DNA of 64,000 nt from Conoideocrella luteorostrata (taxonomy: Eukaryota > Ascomycota > Sordariomycetes > Hypocreales > Clavicipitaceae). The position numbers were made by a program, and so were the translations under genes. Positions 1 through 11,800 of the stretch are shown here, piece by piece (positions within the stretch are counted from its first letter, which is position 1; each line of letters starts with the position of its first letter). The notes under the pieces are model-generated. The model was not told where the DNA came from and searched no databases. It saw only the letters and a program-made list of their open reading frames with translations. The DNA is taken from assembly GCA_032433595.1 (NCBI GenBank), contig JASWJB010000065.1:62001-126000 (forward strand), written 5' to 3'.

Positions 1-826
1 ACCCAGATCGCTGGTGGTGCAGGATACCCATGTTTGAGCGTGCTCTGCGTGCTGCACTGGTACAGTCCGTCATCAGAATCGTACATTCTGCCACACCCCT
101 GGGATAGACTTTGCAGAGACCGATTCCCAGAATGCCAACCCCGCAACCGAGTTCGAGGATGTTGACCCTGTCCTCCTGGTTCAGAATCTTAGACACTTTT
201 CTCATGCAGCTGCTCTGACTGGTTTCGAGCTGGGGAAACTTGAACGTCCCTGCAATGACGCACAGCGAGACCAGACCGGCGTCCCAAATATGGCAGGCAA
301 TGCTATTCCCGATCTCTTCGCCAATAAACAATTCCTGGAGGCACTCATCTGGACCACTCAGCACGATTCGTCGCCGCGAAGCATTTTCGTCAAGGTCTGG
401 CCCACTCAACCCTACCGACACGGGTGAGATAAGTCCATTGTTTCCTTCTCCTTTATCCTTGATGGACGACATGAGAACGTTGTAAGCACTGCCAGCAGAC
501 AGCGCTGGGTTCGCAGGACCAATGGTCAGCGAGACCGAGTCGCCGCTTTTGATGGCACCGTCTATCTCCCGAGGCAGCGGAAATGTCGGCTTCCATACTT
601 GTTGGTGTGTTTCCCGATGCAGCATAATCCTTTCCGGTAGGATACAACGCACCATTTTGCAAGGTGACGAAGTAGTATGTGCCCACACAATGAGTTCAAC
701 GGGATCAGCAGGGCGCAAAAGTTCATCACCCAGGTCATTTCTGATCTCAAAGCAGAGTTGGACATGTATGACGTCTGCGATGTTTGCCATTACCTTTGGC
801 CATCCTGGAAGTCGTACGTAGTGCAT
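1..826 (-). CDS. Methyltransferase family 16 protein (partial, 3' end outside window)
   Basis: The frame is open from an ATG at 826 to the window edge, giving 275 codons with no stop, so the C-terminus is missing. Near residues 222-237 there is a class I SAM-binding motif, with ILELGCGVGILGIG forming the glycine-rich loop. It is followed about 17 residues later by LMTDCT, the acidic end of the second strand. The roughly 200-residue N-terminal extension before motif I, together with this motif style, fits the fungal METTL21/Rrg1-like family (Methyltransf_16). Those enzymes are mainly protein lysine methyltransferases; some fungal members carry misleading deaminase names. No intron is needed. 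The substrate cannot be read from what is visible. The class I methyltransferase fold is well supported, while the family-16 assignment is an inference. Confidence 0.75.
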   Translation of the reverse strand, partial: MHYVRLPGWPKVMANIADVIHVQLCFEIRNDLGDELLRPADPVELIVWAHTTSSPCKMVRCILPERIMLHRETHQQVWKPTFPLPREIDGAIKSGDSVSLTIGPANPALSAGSAYNVLMSSIKDKGEGNNGLISPVSVGLSGPDLDENASRRRIVLSGPDECLQELFIGEEIGNSIACHIWDAGLVSLCVIAGTFKFPQLETSQSSCMRKVSKILNQEDRVNILELGCGVGILGIGLCKVYPRGVAECTILMTDCTSAARRARSNMGILHHQRSG

Positions 827-1673
827 GGTGGTAATGCTGATGCGATGTTAAGATGTTAGGATTGATCTCGAAGATGCTGTTGTTGTTCCTTATAGCAAGT
901 AGGAGTTCGCTAACCAATTTTGGTGACTAGAAGTCGGAGAAAGTACCATAGAGCATGTTTGAGAGGACGCTGCAATTAAAGCTCTATTTATACTTGGGCT
1001 GTACGGCTAGGGCACAAGCGCAATGAATGGCTGAAGGATCAAAATGTCGTTCGTGATTAGGTTTGAGAACTTTGAATGTGAGAAAGTAACGCCATGATTA
1101 AACTTGCCTCTGCGGTGGCATGACGAACTTTCTGCCATAGCCATAAGCGCCACCCAATAAGGTTGTCGGGTGCACGCTTTAGGCTTAGTCATGCAGGATC
1201 AAACGCAGATTCGGCACATCACGAATGCGACGTTAAGTGCAAAGCTATGGATGCTTAAAATATGCAACCAAAAAAAAAAAAAGGGGGGGTCGAATTGTTT
1301 TGTGTTCTGCTTCCCGACCGAATGATACTACCATATCCACTTAGGTAAGGATAGAATAGACCTGTACGCTTGTTGGTTCATCATCCCTCAATGTTAGATA
1401 AGCGAAGTCGGAGGTCGCCGCGCACGCCTGGCTCGGTGGTCGCCGCTGTTGCTGGTGGCAAGAGTAGGAGGCATAAAGTTTTTGCTTACTTTTAAGTGTT
1501 TCCTCCGCTAGCGGGCGTGTAAAAACTTTATGCCACAACTGCATATCGCATCAGCCCCAGATCTAGAGTCAAATAGAGCCCATTGCGCTGCTGCGGCATC
1601 CCAGCTGTCCATATAAGCTATACGCCAGGTAGACAAACTCACCTTGAATAGTACGAAACTAAAACCAGTCACC
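827..1673. other. Divergent intergenic promoter region
   Basis: This is the shared upstream space of the leftward methyltransferase and the rightward deaminase. It holds an A/G homopolymer run near 1269-1287 and a TATA-like TATAAGCTATA near 1613-1623, about 50 nt before the deaminase ATG. I see no gene in it. Confidence 0.5.
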
Positions 1674-2333
1674 ATGTCCAACTCCTCTGATGCCTCGGAG
1701 CTCATCTCCACGCTCCTCAGAACCGTAGAGGACCGCATCGTGCCTCTCACCCAGCACGGCGTCTCATGCGGCTCCAAAGTGTTCGGCGCCGCCATTCTCT
1801 CCCGCTCTACCCTTCGCCCATTCACCGTGGCCACCAACAACGAGCGAGTCTCGCCCCTCCTCCACGGCGAGATCAACTGCATCCAGCAGTTCTTCACAGT
1901 CGACTACCAAGACCCGTCCGCTCGGCCTGACCCGCAGAAGGACTGTATCTTCTTTGCGACCCACGAACCGTGCAGCCTTTGCCTGAGCGGCATTGCGTGG
2001 TCCGGGTTCAACGAGCTCTACTACCTGTTCACGTATGAAGACAGCAGGGACCTGTTCTCCATCCCATACGACATTGATATCCTTGAGCAAGTCTTCAGGG
2101 TCCAGGGCCAAGAGTCTGATGAACAGGTCAAGAAGCGGCCACTGTACAACAAGGCAAACAAGTTCTTCAAGGGGAGATCTGTAGAGGATTTGGTGAATGA
2201 CTTGCAGTATGAGGCTGAGAAGGAAAAGTTCCGTATGGAGATTCGCAGAGTCAAGGACTTGTATAATGCGTTGAGCGAGACGTACCAGAAAGGGAAGAAG
2301 TCTGGGACGGAGAGCTCGAGTATCTGGAAGTAA
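1674..2333 (+). CDS. Cytidine/deoxycytidylate deaminase family protein
   Basis: A single-exon gene of 219 aa. The zinc-dependent deaminase signature is complete. H64-G-E66 supplies the zinc-binding histidine and the proton-shuttling glutamate, and PCSLC (C100, C103) supplies the two cysteine ligands. The spacing of about 33 residues between the halves fits the CDA/CMP-dCMP deaminase fold. Enzymes of this fold remove the amino group from cytosine-type or related substrates; the exact substrate cannot be told from sequence. The C-terminal third is charged and likely helical, an extension beyond the core fold. I chose the ATG at 1674 because of its good context (gtcaccATG); an in-frame ATG at 1644 would add only ten residues. 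An overlapping antisense open frame is a shadow of this gene. Confidence 0.85.
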   Translation: MSNSSDASELISTLLRTVEDRIVPLTQHGVSCGSKVFGAAILSRSTLRPFTVATNNERVSPLLHGEINCIQQFFTVDYQDPSARPDPQKDCIFFATHEPCSLCLSGIAWSGFNELYYLFTYEDSRDLFSIPYDIDILEQVFRVQGQESDEQVKKRPLYNKANKFFKGRSVEDLVNDLQYEAEKEKFRMEIRRVKDLYNALSETYQKGKKSGTESSSIWK

Positions 2334-5300
2334 ATTCGTTGATATTAAAAGATAACTGTATCTTTTTTTATTCTCCCTTTATAGTAGTTTATGGATTTAA
2401 AGCGAGGAGTAGTGGCGAGTGGTAAGTGTGTGATGATGTTACCTTTTACTTTATTTTCCATCTTACGTACAGCAGATAGGATGTGAGTTCTTGAAAATAT
2501 AGATGAGTTGAAGTTGACCGACTCGCCTTTGATTCTGGCAAGCAGTTGTCCAAGATATACATCCAGCGTACCACAATCAGGGTTTACACGTGATTGCATA
2601 AAAAGCCAAGATCCTCTTACCTTATCATCCAGTCATAGTCAGTTCACCGCCCCAGTTACGAGCCATTCCGATATTCCCTTACTTCACGATTGAAGTCGCA
2701 GCCACTCTGCCCCCTTCCTGTCCAAGTCCTCTCTTCACGCAACCTTCAGTGTTCATTCACTTCCTCAGCCACACGTCTTTGAACACAGTGCAAATCACAC
2801 TCCTTCTGAAAACACCCCCCGTTCCATGCAACTATGTGATTGCGTTCTCCAGTATATACCTCGAGGTCCATATATCCTCTGCCCTCTGAGCTACACTGCA
2901 CTGCTCCTTTCACTCCTCCCCGCCCTTACCGCCAATACGGAACGACCCGCCGCCCAGGCCCGTTCCTGTGACCTGGCCCGAGAGCTCCAGGACGACCACG
3001 CAGAAGCTGCTGCTGCATGCACGACATTCCAAGCAGACTTAGCTTAGCTAGGGTAATTGCCTCGACCTGACATACCGTGCAGCACAGCCGGATATGCCAG
3101 TTTAGATTAAAATAGCCCCAGATAACCTTCCATCTTACAGCACTAACTAGTTACAGGTGGTTCTGCATAGACGTTTGGAGCCGGCGCGCCTTGCATTGAA
3201 CAACCACGAGGCGGTGTTCCACGCCGTCATGCTTACTTGCTGATAGCTACCTACAGAGTAGACGTTTATTTCAAGACGATATATAATTATAGATGCTGCG
3301 CCAATTAAGATATATATATATACATTTGTCTGAATGTTAGACCTAGGATCGAGAGACAGGTTCGCAGCCAAGGGGGTACGCGATTGGCAAGTGAGAATTA
3401 CTGTGCTTGGTCATATTCACCCCTGAGCAAGCATGCTTTTTTGGTAAGGTTTATGGTCTGATGGAAATTAGAGCAGTCGTTGAAAAGAGACCCCGAGATA
3501 AGGCTCCTGTCTCCCACCCGCTCTTAACGAGTTATCGGTGGCGTGTTACACAGGTTATCTCACCTAGCGATATTATATTCCATCGGCCAACGTCGTGTTG
3601 GGCCACGCGCACGAAATGAACCAGGCATACAGTGCAATAAGCGTAAGCACCGCATCTTACTATATTAACTGTATTCCTACGGGGTACAGGATCCCACCAA
3701 TGTGCAACTCTTGCCGTGGCACACTCGACTCGATAATGCTACTCATCAGCACTCTCACCCAACATGCATAAACGCAGTCACCACGTTCCCATCCCACCAA
3801 CCACGGCGCACCAGGCAGTAGGTAGTATTACGAGAGACTCGAGTGCAACCACAAACCTGAACGAACGTGGTGAGCCTGAGGGGGTGCGGAACCATGCAAT
3901 TGGCTCATCCGAACGAACCATGCCGTCCTTCCCCATTGCGACGCGGATGCAGGCTGATGTGCTTGCTCCCTGCCCCGTCCGTACCTAATGCGTGTCATGC
4001 AAGGCCTGCTACTAGTAGAACATTTACGCGCCTGGAACATTCTCGCTGTGCATAACCTACTCCCTACAGAGAACCAAAGCGGGTTCTTCGGTTTATTTTT
4101 GGGGGCCGCGGGTGGTGCAGTTAAGAGGAGGAGAAACCGGTCTCGCTGATCATGTCGACCCGCCCTTGCCGTGCACGATAGATAGCCTTGTCATTAATAT
4201 AGCGTCATCGAGACACTGCGCTGCAATACTGCAGGATAGAACGATTGCGCGTACAAAAAGGCGAGCTTATTTCATTAGTGAAGCGCTGCATCCGCGATAG
4301 TCAGAATACCCGAAAACTTGTGTTCCCAGGATACGTGCTCGTGCTGTGATTGAATGTCACACCAGTGGTCAGCAGACAGCCATCTCAGATCCTGCTCCTC
4401 GTGGCCCGATTAAGACGAGCAAGCCTTCGCAGCTGTTGGGCCAATGGCATCATCAAACCCACCCATCTACCGCCCGCGTTGGCATCCAGCACTACTCCAT
4501 CGAACCCATGGTATCTGCATGTTTGTTCCCGTCGGAACAGGAACGCTGGATGCTGGCTGCTGCAAGCACCCCGTATGAACGAGGACATCTTGAGGACGGC
4601 GGGACAGGAACCGGGATTTCTCCCCTCTCAGTGACGTGAGTTGCAGCAAAAGCGCCCCTGCAGATTCACACAGTTCTCCTCCGAAATGCCGTCCTTTTCT
4701 CCGCACCTACGCGCGGCCAACAAACAACCTAACCAACGAACACCTGATAAGTAACTACAGAGTAAATCTTAACAACAAACAAGTCAAGCGTGAATGGACA
4801 AGGGGAAAGGGGCAAAGGAGGGGGGTGTGCATGACCACCGTGAACGGGTCGGTACAATTCTAGATGGCTGGCAGCGGTTCGTGCGCCTCAACTGCGTGGT
4901 TAGCGATGGGGCTAGTGGGAGGGGCAAGACGCCAAGGGTGGTTGGGGGAACTTTGAGCAACGAGGTGGCGGGGATGGCGATAAATCATCATCGATTGAGT
5001 TAGTTATGAGCTGGACGGACAGGTGACGTGATGCATGGATTGATTGCCAGGAATAGAAAGGTAAACCATTGGACATTGAAGCAGATGTGACGAGAGTGCT
5101 GAATGCAAGCCTATCACATTGTCTTTGCCGCCCGCGACTGTACAACCATCAGCAGGAAGGAATTGATGACCACCATGAGTTTCCCAGCCTGCCAGCCCTC
5201 TTGTCAGCCCTGGGTGTCACGCATATTGTGTAGCATCCAACCAGAATCCAAGTCATTGCATGGCCCCATCGCTTCCAGTTGGTAGGGCGGTGCTACCGAG

Positions 5301-7557
5301 TATCACCTAAGGGAAAAGGAAGGGAGACGGCAGAGAAAGAAGCAAACGAGAAAAAAAAAAGAAGCAAAAAAAAAAAACAATAAGTGTACGGAGTACGGAG
5401 TATGGAGTAACTATAGAATTGTAACGTTAGTAGCAGTCGCAGAAGCAATACGGACTCTCTTCTCTTTCCAGCCCCGCGCCAGTCAGCATGCAGCCTGCTC
5501 TCCCGCAAAACAAAGAGGGCTACTCCGTACACTTGCCTTCTCCGCATCGCCCACGGAGTACTCCGCATGTGTGTACTCCGTGCCCCGTTCCCCCCCCTCA
5601 GCTACGCCTCAGAGAGAAGGAAGCAGGACCCCCATCCAACCACCCGAGACATACATGATCCGGCTGCAGCCACGCGCCTGCACGGCGAATAATATGGCCT
5701 CTCCAACAGGGGGCGGTTCGTGGGACCTATTGTGCATGCAATAGTGCATCCCTACTCCGTCCTGTTGCATTGACACTAATTTTACGCAGTACACAAGAAT
5801 CAAGTTCCTTGTTGCAGGGAAATCCGCCATGGATCATCGTCTCGCCTTCTTGTTTCTTTTTCCAGATCATGTCTTGCTTTTCTTGCGATTGTTTTGTAAC
5901 AGAAGTCACCACTAGCGGCGCATGACGAGTCAAGTCCGTGGCGGGCAGAGAGCTGAGAATGCGCTAAAATCGTCCAGTGAGGAGGAGAGGGGGGAGGGGG
6001 GGAGGGTGTCACGACTCAGGAGAGTCGCGTTTGACTCGCGAGGGGAAACAGAAAGCCTATTTCGTCTCCTCCGCCACACCTGCGTATGGTCGTGAACTGC
6101 GAGGCAGAGAATCTGAAAGCACCAATTACATGTTGTGTCGCCGGGGAAGCAGCCATTTACAAGCAGCCTTGTGATCTCTGCCCCGTACCGAGTGGTAAAT
6201 TCCGCCAAGAACAAGCGCCGCAAAGCAAGGGAGTCGTTGTGTGCGGCGAGATCACAGCGCCATTTACGTACGTAGCAAGCAAGCAAGCCTATCTACAGAC
6301 TTCCGCCCTGTTTTTTGTCCAAGAAATCGACGCCACCAACAGTTTAGTGCACCCCCAGACGGAAAGCCGCATCTCATTGACCATTAAACCTAGCCCATGG
6401 GCCAGCCACGCACCCAGAACATACATGCACTTCGGTGCCACCAAAAACAAATAATTATGTTTTTAGTAACTAAGTCCTTGGCCGAAACGACAAGCCGTAG
6501 AGAATATCACGATCTATTCCTACTTTTGAGTGAGAGGCCCCAGCCAAGTAATCACATCAGCCATCAGCCATTATCCACTGGATAAGCCGGAATATCTCCC
6601 ACTTCCACTCCGTCACCTCTACCACATCACTACTCCGTACATGTGTGACAACCACCAGGCGGGCACAACTTCGTGCGAGTAGCGAGCGGGACTGCAAGGG
6701 GCGGGCCGGCGGAAACTTTAACGCCGGCCACTTGAGCAAGTGTACACCACCAGTGGAGTCTACAGTATGGTAGTACAATACTCTCCCACCGTGTACGGAG
6801 TGCTGACGGCAGCGGGGGAAGATGTGATAATAATCGGGCATTCCGGGAACTGAGGCAGATCCTATGTCACGTCACTCATCTGGTAACTACCGTACGCCGT
6901 CAAGTCGCAAGTCACAATTGAAGCATCGGGACGATTGGGGTCAATAAATCGCTTTTGTCTATTCTAAAATCCGTCTCCTTGCAAGCACATTTCCTCTCAA
7001 AAACTAATAATAGGTATATAATATAACACACAATTTCCTCGTCTCGTCTGTGCGCAAGCATCTTCGTCCAATCCTGCGATGCTTGAATCGAAACAGTTGG
7101 GTATCTCTAGATAGGAAAATGTCCCTTACTCCGTGTCACTTCCGCGTGTGCATAGCTGGTAGTACAGGTCGCCCATTACATATCTGGTAACTTTTTTGTA
7201 AGAAAAAAAACACAAATTCCAAGGTCGAGATTTCGGCGTCCCATATTAATACAAGGCAGGGAAGGCAAAGGGGAATAAAAAAAATCCACGCAGGCTTGGG
7301 CCGCAAATCCTGTAGTAGTCCACGGGGTTGAATGGCAATCCAACGTAATGTACAATCTCCTGGGATGTCCAATCCGGAAAATAAAGGATGTCCACGGAGG
7401 ATTTCTCTGTCCTAGGCAAAGTGACTAGGAGGAAGATAATAGGAAATAAAAGGGGTAGGAAACAGAAACTGGCAACACAGCTCTATCTGCGTCGCGGAAG
7501 GCCGGCAAATTGTAGTGTCATGTCATCAACATGGTGCCCATCCGGCGGTCCAGTCAT
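2334..7557. other. Long gene-poor region
   Basis: About 5 kb in which I can support no gene except a weak small candidate at 2826-3047. The region contains A- and C-rich runs (for example 5349-5378) and several copies of the TACGGAGTA/TACTCCGTA motif (near 5387-5403, 5521, 5566, 5752, 6632, 6783 and 7128). The many short open frames overlap on both strands and look like chance frames. Confidence 0.5.
2826..3047 (+). CDS. Candidate small secreted or membrane protein (weak)
   Basis: A 73-aa frame that I do not recognise. Two things make it worth listing. A TATA-like CATAAAAAG lies about 230 nt upstream (near 2597), and a pyrimidine-rich leader of the type seen before expressed fungal genes runs from about 2690 to the ATG. 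The product has a hydrophobic stretch (YTALLLSLLPALTA, about residues 23-36) followed by a polar Ala/Glu-rich end, which could be a late signal peptide or a membrane anchor. There is no domain, and the first 20 residues are atypical for a signal sequence. An unseen intron is possible, and it may simply be a chance frame. Confidence 0.25.
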   Translation: MQLCDCVLQYIPRGPYILCPLSYTALLLSLLPALTANTERPAAQARSCDLARELQDDHAEAAAACTTFQADLA

Positions 7558-8808
7558 CTAGATTGCCGGGTTTCTGATAATGTCCTCGCAATTTGCCTCA
7601 TATCGAAGACTGAAGGTTCTGACACCTTGCATGAACTTCTCTGTCTTGCCCAATTCCCTTTCGCGGCCGAACAGGGTGTTGACAAATTCAACGCCGGAGT
7701 TGTTGCCCAGCCCAGAGCTCTTCTTCTTGGCAGCTTTGAGCATGGGTGCCTCGCAAGCCTTTAGTAGACTCTGTAGCTTGCTGTTAAGGCGCTCACCTGC
7801 CGCAATGTACTCCTTGATTTCCTCTCGGTTCTCCTCAGTACGAACACGGCCAACGACGCTTTCTAGCCGTTTCATCTTGCCCGCCAACTCGAGTAGGAGG
7901 AGCCAGAGATCACCAGATATATCCGCGATGGGGCTGCTGGCTCCATGGGCATAGACGGTCCAGTCATATATCCATTTGCCCAAACTGTTAGCATCAAAGA
8001 CACTGCCCAATAAGAGGATCGGCTCCTCATTTGGATCCCAGTTTTTAAGCTGATAGCCAGCGGGGATACGATGCCTCTTGGCATCTGCCTCGGTAGCTTT
8101 GGCCGGTGTTGGCGGTGGCCTGGGACGATGGCTTGTCGTAGGAGGTCGTACGGTCGATGGCCTCTGTGGGACAGAAGCAGACGAACGACGGGCGTGGCCA
8201 TGACTGGTCGGTGGTCGGGCCGGTCGGGCCTGTGGTGGTGGTTGATATGGTGAATCGTAAGGTGACGCACGCGCATAGCCAGGATCGGCATAATATGGGG
8301 AACCCTGCGGATGGGTGCCCTGATTAGTGTACCATCCCCCATCGTACATCGAGACATGCGCTGTGTGGCGACTCTTGAAGCGTGACTGGGCGGGTAGCAT
8401 GAAAGTGCCTCCCATAGTCTCGATAATCTCGTCCTCGTCAGATTCTCCATAGGGAGTAGAAGCCCGAGCATAGGTATACGAGTGCCGACGATCTCTCCTG
8501 GGAGGAGTCTGATACTGGGCCGAGGTCCGGCGCGACGACGGGAAATCTTTAGCACTCACATCTACCGTACAATAGTCTCCCTGACTGTTGTATCTCGGGG
8601 ACTCCAGGTGTGTCCGGGGCGTGAGACCACCATGCTGCGAATAGCTGCTCGATCGCGTGTGAGCGGCTCGGGTCGCAGGTCGTCGTGGAGTCGACGAGTC
8701 TAACCAGTTTGGTCGAGGAGATGGAGTAGGTGTAGCCGATGACATCCGGGAGTATTCCCAGTCGTGGATCGGAGTCGATCCGGGAGTTCGTGGTGATGGG
8801 TAATTCAT
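7558..8808 (-). CDS. Conserved filamentous-fungal protein, low-complexity N-half
   Basis: A single exon of 416 aa. Residues 1 to about 235 are disordered and rich in Pro, Ser, Arg, Tyr and Thr, with many SP/TP sites and RRxS-type sites open to kinases. From about residue 240 (GYQLKNWDPNEEPILLLGSV) to the end there is a folded, mostly helical domain ending in an FSLRYEAN segment. Proteins of this plan are common in Sordariomycetes and are often labelled vegetative cell wall protein gp1. That label reflects proline richness and is not a function. There is no signal peptide or membrane segment, so a cytoplasmic or nuclear scaffold role is more likely than a wall role. The upstream 500 nt on the same strand probably hold the leader. 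Confidence 0.75.
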   Translation of the reverse strand: MNYPSPRTPGSTPIHDWEYSRMSSATPTPSPRPNWLDSSTPRRPATRAAHTRSSSYSQHGGLTPRTHLESPRYNSQGDYCTVDVSAKDFPSSRRTSAQYQTPPRRDRRHSYTYARASTPYGESDEDEIIETMGGTFMLPAQSRFKSRHTAHVSMYDGGWYTNQGTHPQGSPYYADPGYARASPYDSPYQPPPQARPARPPTSHGHARRSSASVPQRPSTVRPPTTSHRPRPPPTPAKATEADAKRHRIPAGYQLKNWDPNEEPILLLGSVFDANSLGKWIYDWTVYAHGASSPIADISGDLWLLLLELAGKMKRLESVVGRVRTEENREEIKEYIAAGERLNSKLQSLLKACEAPMLKAAKKKSSGLGNNSGVEFVNTLFGRERELGKTEKFMQGVRTFSLRYEANCEDIIRNPAI

Positions 8809-11800
8809 GGTGAATGTCGTGTTCTGCTACGTCGTCTTGACATGCAGTCGTGTCACTGTCCCACAAAGCTGCACTGGCCCAACGTGGCCGATGCAAAGGA
8901 TGGCGTGAATAGTGTGAGTCGTCGAGGTGTCCCCTCGTCTCGTCAGATGTTATCGTGAAAGTCGTGATTTCGGCAATGTTGTTGTTTATATCCGGTTGCG
9001 GACGTGTTGACTTTGTTGAACAAAGCGCGTGGTGGACGTCGGGCACGTCACCTCGGTATGTGGTCGGAAGAGTAGAGGGTAGAAAATTGTCCTGCTGCAA
9101 CAAACATGACCGGGGCGAAAGTGCAAAACCTGAGATCCTCTAGAGGGAAAGAGGGTTGATTTTATAGCCAAGCTGGAAAGACGTGGCGACGGTGATTCCA
9201 ACGCTGAGCGGCTAGGCAGACAGCGATTTGCGTTTGTCAGTGTTTGAGTAAAGACCGGCAGAAAAGACGTCGGAAGAACACCGACGCGCTTTGTCAAAGC
9301 TTGTGTAAGAGTTCTAGATATCGTTCATTGGCAAGTGCCAGAATGTTGTAAGAGATCAGAAGAAAGAAAAGTCAGGTGTGGGTGGAGTTGCAGTCGCCGG
9401 AATACTTATAAACATGAGGTGGCCAGAGGAGCGATGGATTTGAGGGACTGCTCTGTGGCCGGACACTCTCAACCGGGCCCTCTCAGGGGGGGGCGAGTCC
9501 TGGCGAAGCAGGCATGCGACAGGGGGTGAAGCCTGCTGTGGTCCGAATTGACGGCGTACGATATTGCCCTTTACTCCGTTCTGTACGGAGTACGGAGTGC
9601 AGCCACGCACACCAGGGAACAAGCCCTGACAGGCTGCGTATCGAAGACCCAGGGAGGGGGGGTGGCTGTAGCCGCGACGCAATGACTGGTACCCGACCGA
9701 CCCGTTCGAGGTAGAACTAGTGACTAGGCACCTGGGTCAGTCTGTACTCCCTCCGTACGGTCCTCCGTATGGTCGTCGCTCGTCATGGCGAGCGACGTCT
9801 AGAAGCATCGTCACGGGCGGCCCAGCCGTGCAGTCGTCATTACGGCTTCTTTCTATTAGATTCACATTCTTTCCACAACAGCGGCCCTGGGATACGAGAT
9901 GCACGGTCTTGTACCCCGTAGTTCGTAGGGAAGAGGAAATCCATTAAACCAGTCGTTTGCCTCCAGTGCTATCTGTGACTAATTGCTCACGCAACCAGTC
10001 ACCAACTCGCCGACTCTAGCCTGCAGTGCAACCGCCCGCCCGTCCGCTCGCCCGTCCGCCGGGCGCCTCCGCCGTGAACCAGCTACGAAGTACGAAGTAC
10101 TGAGCAGAAACATTATTAATAGTAGAGAAGGTTCGGGCTTAAGCCACACAGTGCTGGGGGTTTCCATGCGGCACAGTAGTTGGTCATGCTCGTATTCACG
10201 TGCCAAGTTCTGTAATCCCGTCGTCGCCAGTGTCTCTCCCGGTTGGCTCAAGCGACTTCGCAAGCGTGCTCTGTCCGCACCCAATGTCTTTCCTGGGATG
10301 ACTGATCATGTCGCTCACTGGCTGCGCGACCATCATCTCGTGTTTCAATCCAGCTTCGCCTGCTGACTGCTGATTGCCTGCTGACCGAGTGGTTGAACAT
10401 CTCTCTCTACTGGCCACGGAGCACAATACATCAGAGTCAAGCCCAGAGGCAGCGGTTGGCCAGAGACAGGAGCTGGACTGGCTGATCGGAACTGACTCGC
10501 TGTGCGCAGTGTCGACGGGCAGGCATGGCTTAGCCAAACCTTGTTGGCCAAGGCTCAAAGCTGTCAGGGTAGACTTGCATGTTCTCCGTGCCATGCGCTC
10601 CAACAGCCTGCGTCAACTGTTACTCCAGCTGCGGGGTGTTTTAGGATTTAATGGTTCGATATTTGTTGGCCGTAAACGTGTTGCTCGAGCATGGTACTAG
10701 TAATGAGCAGGCAGGTCCGTGGCCTTGCCGCAATCGAATTTGTGCGTGACTGCCCATACCGAAAACTGAGGTACGTGTAGCCCCGGGCGGCCGCTTGTGC
10801 GATCTGCTAGCTGATCCTGGCCATATTGGTGTCCTAGCTGGTCTCGCGCGTTAGCGAAGGGACGATCAGTGCTCCCACCGTTCTTCAATATCTAATAGGC
10901 TCTACGCTCTATGGAGCACTATCTGGAACTCGCACAGGTGGTCGAATGGGGTAGACAATTGTAGGGAGCGCTCTGTACGGAGGACGCCAACCAGACGAAT
11001 CGGCGCTCTCTGACCGTGACCCCTATTCTCGCAACCCCATCCGTATTGTGTCGTGCTGGATATGTCACAAGCATCTATCTACGAGACTTGTCCGCTGTGA
11101 CACAGAAATTGCGCCACGATGGCCTGCCCAATTAAGCTGTTATTGTTTTTTTTTTTGTTCTCAAGCTCTTGTCTTCCATGTAATCAAATTTTAAAATTTT
11201 CTCCCCCTCCTGCTCTGTTCCGGTGGAAACGGAAAAATTTTATGTTTGGCGCAAGGGTGCTTGCCCTGCCCTAGCCCGCCTCTCCCTGGCAGTGGTTGCC
11301 TCACGTCCGGTGTGCAATTTGCCGAGACAAGTTAAGCGAAATGACCTGCCAGGCTCCCCGTCCTTGTACAAAACACGCCGCACATTCTTCCTCAAAAATA
11401 ATACCCTTTGTCCATGGCTGCACAAGCGAGCAAGAAATTTTTTCACTTCCCATGTAAATCCTAGTCCAGGTAATGAGCCAATATGCTTGACAATACCATG
11501 GAGTGCACAATGGAAGTACCCCGTAGCGATCCGTATAATTCCAATCAGGACGATCCAAGCATCACATCACACGTACTAGTACGGAGTATTTGTGTCCAAG
11601 ACGTACGTCTATTCACACGTCCTTATTCCGAGGACGGTGTGCGGACCTGAAGGGGCCCTGCAGTAGTAGGCGCATAATGTCCTGGAGTAGACCATGTTCT
11701 CAGAGGCCTTGCTTCGAAAATGCAGCTTGCTAATTGCGATCATGAACTGCGGAGTATTCCGTAGTTGGCATTCTATTGGAAACGTACGAATTATTGGTGC

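Noticed and set aside
8549..9103. 184-codon minus frame overlapping the start of the low-complexity gene
   Set aside because: It lies in the presumed 5' leader and overlaps the supported frame, with random composition.
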